NCBI GenBank assembly: GCA_964493765.1
Contig: CAZBPK010000131.1
Coordinates: 22,835-86,834, forward strand
Direction of reading: 5' to 3'
DNA: 64,000 bases
Origin: CALLMJ01 sp964493765
GTDB lineage: Bacteria; Bacteroidota; Bacteroidia; J057; CALLMJ01
This document shows positions 59,808 through 64,000 of the stretch, piece by piece; position 1 is the first letter of the stretch; each line of letters opens with the position of its first letter. Under the pieces are notes generated by a model that saw only the letters and a list, made by a program, of their open reading frames with translations, ran no database searches and was not told the DNA's origin. A program made the translations under genes and the position numbers.

Positions 59808-60896
59808 ATGCTCAAAATTAGTGGGAATAAAATTTATTGGAACAAAAAATTTCAGAAAGGCACTTTAATCAAAACAGAAAATGCGGCGGAATTTATTCCT
59901 GAAATTTTAGAGGGAGAATTTTATGAAGGTTTGATTTGCCCAGGTTTAGTGAATGCTCATTGCCATCTAGAACTTTCTCATTTAAAAAACGTTGCTCATC
60001 AAGTAAAGGGCAAAGGAATGGCTTTTTTTATTACTTGGGTACAAAAAATGAGAAATCATTCATTAGATATTCAAGAAGAAGCGATACAAGATACTCTTGA
60101 AAGTTTTCAAAAAGAAGGAACCTTTTTTATCGGAGATATTTGTAATTCATTAGTTACTCAAAAGATAAAAAAAGAGTATCAGACTATATATTTTCGTAAT
60201 TTTTGGGAAGTTTTTGGTTTAAATCCCGAAATATCAGAAGAAAAATGGCAACAAATTCAAGAAGATGCTCAAAAATTACAAGCTTTTATTAGTTTACATG
60301 CTCCATATAGCTGTTCAAAAAATTTAATAGAAAAGGTACATAATTTATTGCCCAAGCTACAAAGCATTCATATGGCGGAGTCACAGGAAGAACTAGAATA
60401 TTTCCGAGAGAACTCTTCAAAATTATGGAATACTTTTAAAATCATGGGTATTCCTTCCGCTTTTTTAGAGCATAAGTTGCCTTTTTCTGAGGCTATACTT
60501 TCAAAAAAAACGAGGCAATATCTTTTGGTTCATAATGTATTTTTGGATACTACCAAAATTTCTGAAGAGATTTTAGAACATTGTTATTTTTGTATTTGCC
60601 CAACTTCTAATATGTTTTTACATAACCAAACGATTTCTGAAGATTTTCTTCACTCTTGGAAACATAAAATTTGCTTGGGTACGGATAGTTATGCTTCTAA
60701 TGATGAACTTTCTGTTTTGAAGGAAATGAATTACTGGAAAAAACTCGATAATGATGCTGAAAATATTGTTCTAATGGCAACTCATAATGGTTATAATGCT
60801 CTGCTAATTCCTGACGATGTTCTTCATAGTTACCTTAATATTGTGCATATTTATGAAGACAAAAATTTCTTCCAAACTCAAGTTTTATGTGGATAG
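59808..60896 (+). CDS. Amidohydrolase-family protein (aminohydrolase type)
   Basis: A 362-residue metal-dependent hydrolase of the cytosine/guanine deaminase-like branch. Metal ligands are in GLVNAHCHLELSH (His51, His53), HMAESQEE near 188, a His in LLVHNVF near 240, and an Asp in LGTDSYASND (near 290). LELSH and TDSYASND are typical of the deaminases acting on heterocycles, including aminodeoxyfutalosine deaminase and chlorohydrolases. The substrate is not certain. It overlaps the next gene, a glycosyltransferase, by 10 bases and follows the LRR gene by 1 base. Confidence 0.82.
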   Translation: MLKISGNKIYWNKKFQKGTLIKTENAAEFIPEILEGEFYEGLICPGLVNAHCHLELSHLKNVAHQVKGKGMAFFITWVQKMRNHSLDIQEEAIQDTLESFQKEGTFFIGDICNSLVTQKIKKEYQTIYFRNFWEVFGLNPEISEEKWQQIQEDAQKLQAFISLHAPYSCSKNLIEKVHNLLPKLQSIHMAESQEELEYFRENSSKLWNTFKIMGIPSAFLEHKLPFSEAILSKKTRQYLLVHNVFLDTTKISEEILEHCYFCICPTSNMFLHNQTISEDFLHSWKHKICLGTDSYASNDELSVLKEMNYWKKLDNDAENIVLMATHNGYNALLIPDDVLHSYLNIVHIYEDKNFFQTQVLCG

Positions 60897-61990
60897 TAAT
60901 CTTTTTTGTTCCTGTTTTGTATTATTGTATTTATTTGATTTATCATACCCTTAAATTTATTGCTTATCAACCTAAATACATTGAAAATCAATTTTTTGTA
61001 AGTGTTATTATTCCCGTAAGAAATGAACAAAAGAATATCAAAGCGTGTTTAGAAAGCATTATTAACCAGTTGTATCCTAAAAATCTATTAGAAATCATTA
61101 TTGTGAACGATCATAGTGAAGATGAGACGGTGAAGATTCTAGATTTTTTTAAGGGTTTTGAGTTTGTGAAAATTTTGGATTTGCCTGAGGGGAAGAAAGG
61201 GAAAAAAGAGAGCATAGATTGGGGGATAAAACATTCAAGAGGGGAGATTATCGTTACTTCTGATGGGGATACTTGGAGGGGTCAAAATTGGTTACAAAGC
61301 TTAGTAAATTATTTTGATAAAGAGGTGGCTATGGTATCAGGTCCAGTAAAATTAACGGGTAAAGGGATATGGCAAGAAATGCAAGCTTTAGAGTTTTCGG
61401 GGCTTATTTTATTAGGCGGTGCTATGATTGCTATTCAAAAGCCTAGTCTATGTAATGGAGCCAATTTGGCTTATAGAAAAAAAGTTTATGAAGAAGTGAA
61501 TGGATTTGAAAATATTGACCATATTGCTTCGGGTGATGATGAATTGCTCTTGCATAAAATAAGGAGATTAAAAAAATACCAAATTGTATTTGCCAAAAAT
61601 TCTCAAGCGATTGTAGAAACGCCTGCACACCATGATTTAAAAACTTTTGTTTATCAACGAATAAGATGGACAAGCAAAAGTACAGTTTATCCTGATAGAT
61701 GGATTACTTTTCATTTGATTATGGCTTATTTTGCGAACCTTTCTATTTTTTTGAGTAGTATTTTGATGTTTTTTTCTTTTTTTTCATGGAAAATAGTTTT
61801 GGGTTTGTTCTTGATGAAAGTTTTTTCGGAATTTGTAATTCTTTTTCAAGCCACACGTTTTTTCAATCAACTCTCAAACCTACGATGGTTATTGATAGAA
61901 CAGTTCTTTCATATTATTTATGTTTTATGTGTAGGGTTAATATCCCAAATGAAATTAGAATATGAATGGAAGGGTAGGAGAGTAAAATAA
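60887..61990 (+). CDS. Family 2 membrane glycosyltransferase
   Basis: A 367-residue GT-A glycosyltransferase. One hydrophobic segment is at the N-terminus (about 3-24) and three are near the C-terminus (about 280-345). The domain starts VSVIIPVRNEQKNI, with a nucleotide-site DH in IVNDHSEDE, a metal motif SDGDTW (near 126), a SGDDELLL catalytic segment (near 224) and the QRIRWTSK motif (QxxRW, near 262). This is a processive-like GT2 or a lipid-sugar transferase. It is probably involved in surface glycan synthesis. Confidence 0.85.
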   Translation: MWIVIFFVPVLYYCIYLIYHTLKFIAYQPKYIENQFFVSVIIPVRNEQKNIKACLESIINQLYPKNLLEIIIVNDHSEDETVKILDFFKGFEFVKILDLPEGKKGKKESIDWGIKHSRGEIIVTSDGDTWRGQNWLQSLVNYFDKEVAMVSGPVKLTGKGIWQEMQALEFSGLILLGGAMIAIQKPSLCNGANLAYRKKVYEEVNGFENIDHIASGDDELLLHKIRRLKKYQIVFAKNSQAIVETPAHHDLKTFVYQRIRWTSKSTVYPDRWITFHLIMAYFANLSIFLSSILMFFSFFSWKIVLGLFLMKVFSEFVILFQATRFFNQLSNLRWLLIEQFFHIIYVLCVGLISQMKLEYEWKGRRVK

Positions 61991-62009
61991 AAGTTACATG
62001 TAAGAAATG

Positions 62010-62037
62010 AAAAAAGCCTTCAATTGAAGGCTTTTTT
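62010..62037. terminator. Bidirectional terminator
   Basis: AAAAAAGCCTTC (62010-62021) pairs with GAAGGCTTTTTT (62026-62037) around AATT. It has T runs on both strands and lies between the GT2 gene and the convergent propeller gene, so it can serve both. Confidence 0.85.
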
Positions 62038-62055
62038 TTACGATGATAATAATTT

Positions 62056-63774
62056 TTATTGAATGATAAGTTTATGAACTTCCAAATGATCACCATTTTG
62101 AAGTTTAACCATATATACACCTTTTGTTAGTTCAGAAACATCAATGGAACGATTATTTGTGTTATCAAAATTATCAGATTTGATAATTTTTCCTGTGATA
62201 TCTAGTATAGATACTTGGAAGTTCTGAATATTTTTAGGAGCTAAAACAAATACTTTTTCAGAAGCAGGATTAGGGAAAACAGAGAATATTGGTTTTACAT
62301 CGCTAATGTTAGATCTATTAGTGGAAGTAGGTGTAACTTTCCATAAATAAACTTGAGTAGTTCCAAAGGTTGTTCCATTAGCATTGGTAATATCTTCTTT
62401 TACATAACCTGTAAAATCATTTACATCCATTGTTAAGTTGGCATCAAAACCCATAAAGTTAGTACTAAAAGTTTGGTTTGTATTGAAAGTGAAAGTAACA
62501 TCAGAGCTATCTGCGTGGTTAGGTGCCATATACCAATTTCCTGTATAGTTACTGGATTTAGGATAAATATTACCTGCAAAATATAGACTACCATTATAAG
62601 AAAGTACCCCTTTAACCCAATCAGAAGCTTGAACAGCAATATTAGTACCTGTAAAGTAATAATAATTTTTTACATAAGCACCAGCTGTATCAAATACAAC
62701 TGTTATACCATCTCCTCCTGGGGTATCAACCCAAGTATTATTATCATTTAAACCCGCTCTTCCACTCAAATATACTAAATTATCAATGATATCAACTTTC
62801 ATACCGTTGTAACGGTCATTACTAACTCCTTTGCCAAAATTTCTTACCCAAATTTTTTGTCCTGAAGGATTTAGTTTTACTAATTGTAAATAAGTTTGTG
62901 CTCCATGAACATCAATATTCAGATAAATATCACCATTAGCATCAAATTCAATATCAGTAACTCTTGATGCCGCAGGCGAGTGAATAAAGTTTATCCACTC
63001 AAAAGTAGAACCAGAATTAGTTAATTTAGCGATGAATGCTTTTTGAAAATTAAAGGAAGTCCAACCTGCAATATAAACAGTAGAGCCATCATTAGTAGCT
63101 TTTACAGCCCATACTTTGTCTGCACCAGATCCTGGATCTAACAATGAAGTTGATAGATGATTACCATTAGAAGCGTCATAAACTAGTAATAAATCCTTGT
63201 TATCGGTTGTACCTACGACAAATACTTTTCCACCTTTAACATCTAATGCGTGTGAACTTGCACTAGAAGTACCTAGTTCGTTGTTAGCATTTTTCCAAGA
63301 TTTTTGCCAAATAATTGCACCCGTATTAGGGTTTACTTTAGCTACATAACACCTATCAAAATTGTTATATATAGTACAAGTAAAGTATAAATCACCATTA
63401 CTATCCATCTTAATATGGCTTGTACCAGCACCCCCTACAGTTATTCCATTGGAACCTGGATCTACTAATTTTTCACCTCTGGTATCTGACCCATACTTCT
63501 TCGCCCAGATGATATTTCCTGTAGAAATGTTCATCTTTGTAATTACAACATTAGATTGAGTTACATCAATGGTTTTGTTTGCATGTATCATATACACGTT
63601 TCCATTACCATCATGAACCCAACCCCCAAAATCATCATCAGCTGTATTATAATTAGCTTCACTGCCATACAAATAGCCGTAATTAACATTAAAATCTGCT
63701 GATGGAAACTGAGCTTTTGCTTGAAAAGCTAAACAGATTAAAAAACTTAGAATACTTAAATTAATTTTTTTCAT
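62056..63774 (-). CDS. Secreted beta-propeller protein with T9SS type A sorting domain
   Basis: A 572-residue protein with a signal peptide at about 1-21 (ending AKA). Residues 25-460 hold repeated beta-propeller-like units with Asp/Gly-rich turns (HDGNGNVYMIHANKT, KMDSNGDLYFTCT and FDANGDIYLNIDV), resembling the SBBP or PQQ-type propeller fold. Residues 495-572 form a type A sorting domain (FSVFPNPASEKVFVLAP and KGVYMVKLQNGDHLEVHKLIIQ). It is likely surface-exposed or released. Neither the ligand nor an enzyme activity is recognisable. Its -7 element is at 63800-63807. Confidence 0.87.
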   Translation of the reverse strand: MKKINLSILSFLICLAFQAKAQFPSADFNVNYGYLYGSEANYNTADDDFGGWVHDGNGNVYMIHANKTIDVTQSNVVITKMNISTGNIIWAKKYGSDTRGEKLVDPGSNGITVGGAGTSHIKMDSNGDLYFTCTIYNNFDRCYVAKVNPNTGAIIWQKSWKNANNELGTSSASSHALDVKGGKVFVVGTTDNKDLLLVYDASNGNHLSTSLLDPGSGADKVWAVKATNDGSTVYIAGWTSFNFQKAFIAKLTNSGSTFEWINFIHSPAASRVTDIEFDANGDIYLNIDVHGAQTYLQLVKLNPSGQKIWVRNFGKGVSNDRYNGMKVDIIDNLVYLSGRAGLNDNNTWVDTPGGDGITVVFDTAGAYVKNYYYFTGTNIAVQASDWVKGVLSYNGSLYFAGNIYPKSSNYTGNWYMAPNHADSSDVTFTFNTNQTFSTNFMGFDANLTMDVNDFTGYVKEDITNANGTTFGTTQVYLWKVTPTSTNRSNISDVKPIFSVFPNPASEKVFVLAPKNIQNFQVSILDITGKIIKSDNFDNTNNRSIDVSELTKGVYMVKLQNGDHLEVHKLIIQ

Positions 63775-63799
63775 ATAAAAAATGGTTTAGTTTATGATG

Positions 63800-63807
63800 C
63801 AAATATA
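63800..63807 (-). promoter_or_regulatory. -7 promoter element of the T9SS propeller gene
   Basis: The minus strand reads TATATTTG 25 bases before the ATG at 63774. The remaining sequence to 64000 is AT-rich and I see nothing else in it. Confidence 0.5.
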
Positions 63808-64000
63808 TGAAATTAAAATTTATTGTATACTATTTTTACATAACTTTTTTGTATTTTTAATTTAAGTAACTAATTTTCAATTATTTAATTTTTATATTCA
63901 TTTTTTATTAAGTAAAAATTACCTTCTTTTACCTCTGAAATCATTGTATTATCTTTTAACTAAGATAAAATTAATAAAAACTTAAAATTAAGTATTCTTT

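Overview
This window looks like a chromosomal segment from a member of the Bacteroidota. The DNA is AT-rich. Secreted proteins carry type IX secretion (T9SS) C-terminal sorting domains: type A at 6267, 26947 and 62056, and a gliding-motility type B (CHU_C) domain on the giant protein at 28189-37146. Many genes are preceded by the Bacteroidota -7 promoter element TAnnTTTG, and Shine-Dalgarno sequences are mostly absent. BshA (bacillithiol), a MurF-Alr fusion, FloA and a long lysyl-tRNA synthetase fit the same phylum. I see no phage, transposase, plasmid or CRISPR genes. Apart from the adhesin this is mostly housekeeping chromosome, and no intergenic gap exceeds 300 bases.

Layout. 1-11013 is mostly on the minus strand. 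It holds the start of an AtuA-like gene, a short unit with an FdtA-like sugar isomerase and a class V aminotransferase, a secreted protein whose likely start codon lies in an interspersed repeat, GmhB, FloA, an amicyanin-like copper protein, a Cys/Met-type PLP enzyme, QueF, a leucine-rich-repeat protein and BshA. 11287-19438 is plus strand: dnaA-fabD, tRNA-Arg(UCG) with a TPR protein, ftsY, an amino-acid permease, a CPBP membrane protease and a thioredoxin-fold protein. 19597-24323 has lysS, a DUF2939-like protein, a SUI1/YciH factor and dnaX. 24521-37146 has the murF-alr fusion, a secreted beta-propeller protein and a 2985-residue adhesin. 37429-49608 has pnp-rpsO, radC, a TPR protein, an acetate kinase-PduL fusion, a TonB-like protein, hydrolase-kdsA-dapF, and an MBL hydrolase-ruvX-murQ set. 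49693-61990 has a TPR protein with a phosphosulfolactate synthase homologue, a DPP III lipoprotein, mtaB, a membrane cytochrome c, a sugar nucleotidyltransferase, an O-antigen ligase-like protein, an LRR protein, an amidohydrolase and a glycosyltransferase. A secreted propeller protein closes the window.

How the genes work together. Envelope building is the main theme: GmhB and KdsA supply LPS core sugars; FdtA, the nucleotidyltransferase, the ligase and the GT2 protein point to surface polysaccharide; DapF, MurF-Alr and MurQ serve peptidoglycan; the T9SS cargo proteins are exported through the envelope. A second theme is information processing (DnaA, DnaX, RuvX, RadC, LysS, FtsY, PNPase, S15, MtaB, QueF).

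Most notable observations: (1) dnaX is split at a run of ten A residues, so that the zero frame gives a short gamma-like protein and a -1 shift gives a full tau-like protein; (2) acetate kinase is fused to a PduL-type phosphotransacylase; (3) three copies of a roughly 130-bp interspersed repeat lie just after gene ends in the sense orientation, have a hairpin with compensatory changes, and one copy supplies the probable GTG start of a secreted protein; (4) a very large modular adhesin has 14 tandem Ig-like repeats and glycine-rich insertions in its beta-helix region; (5) several promoters lie so close to their ATG that the mRNAs should be leaderless or nearly so.
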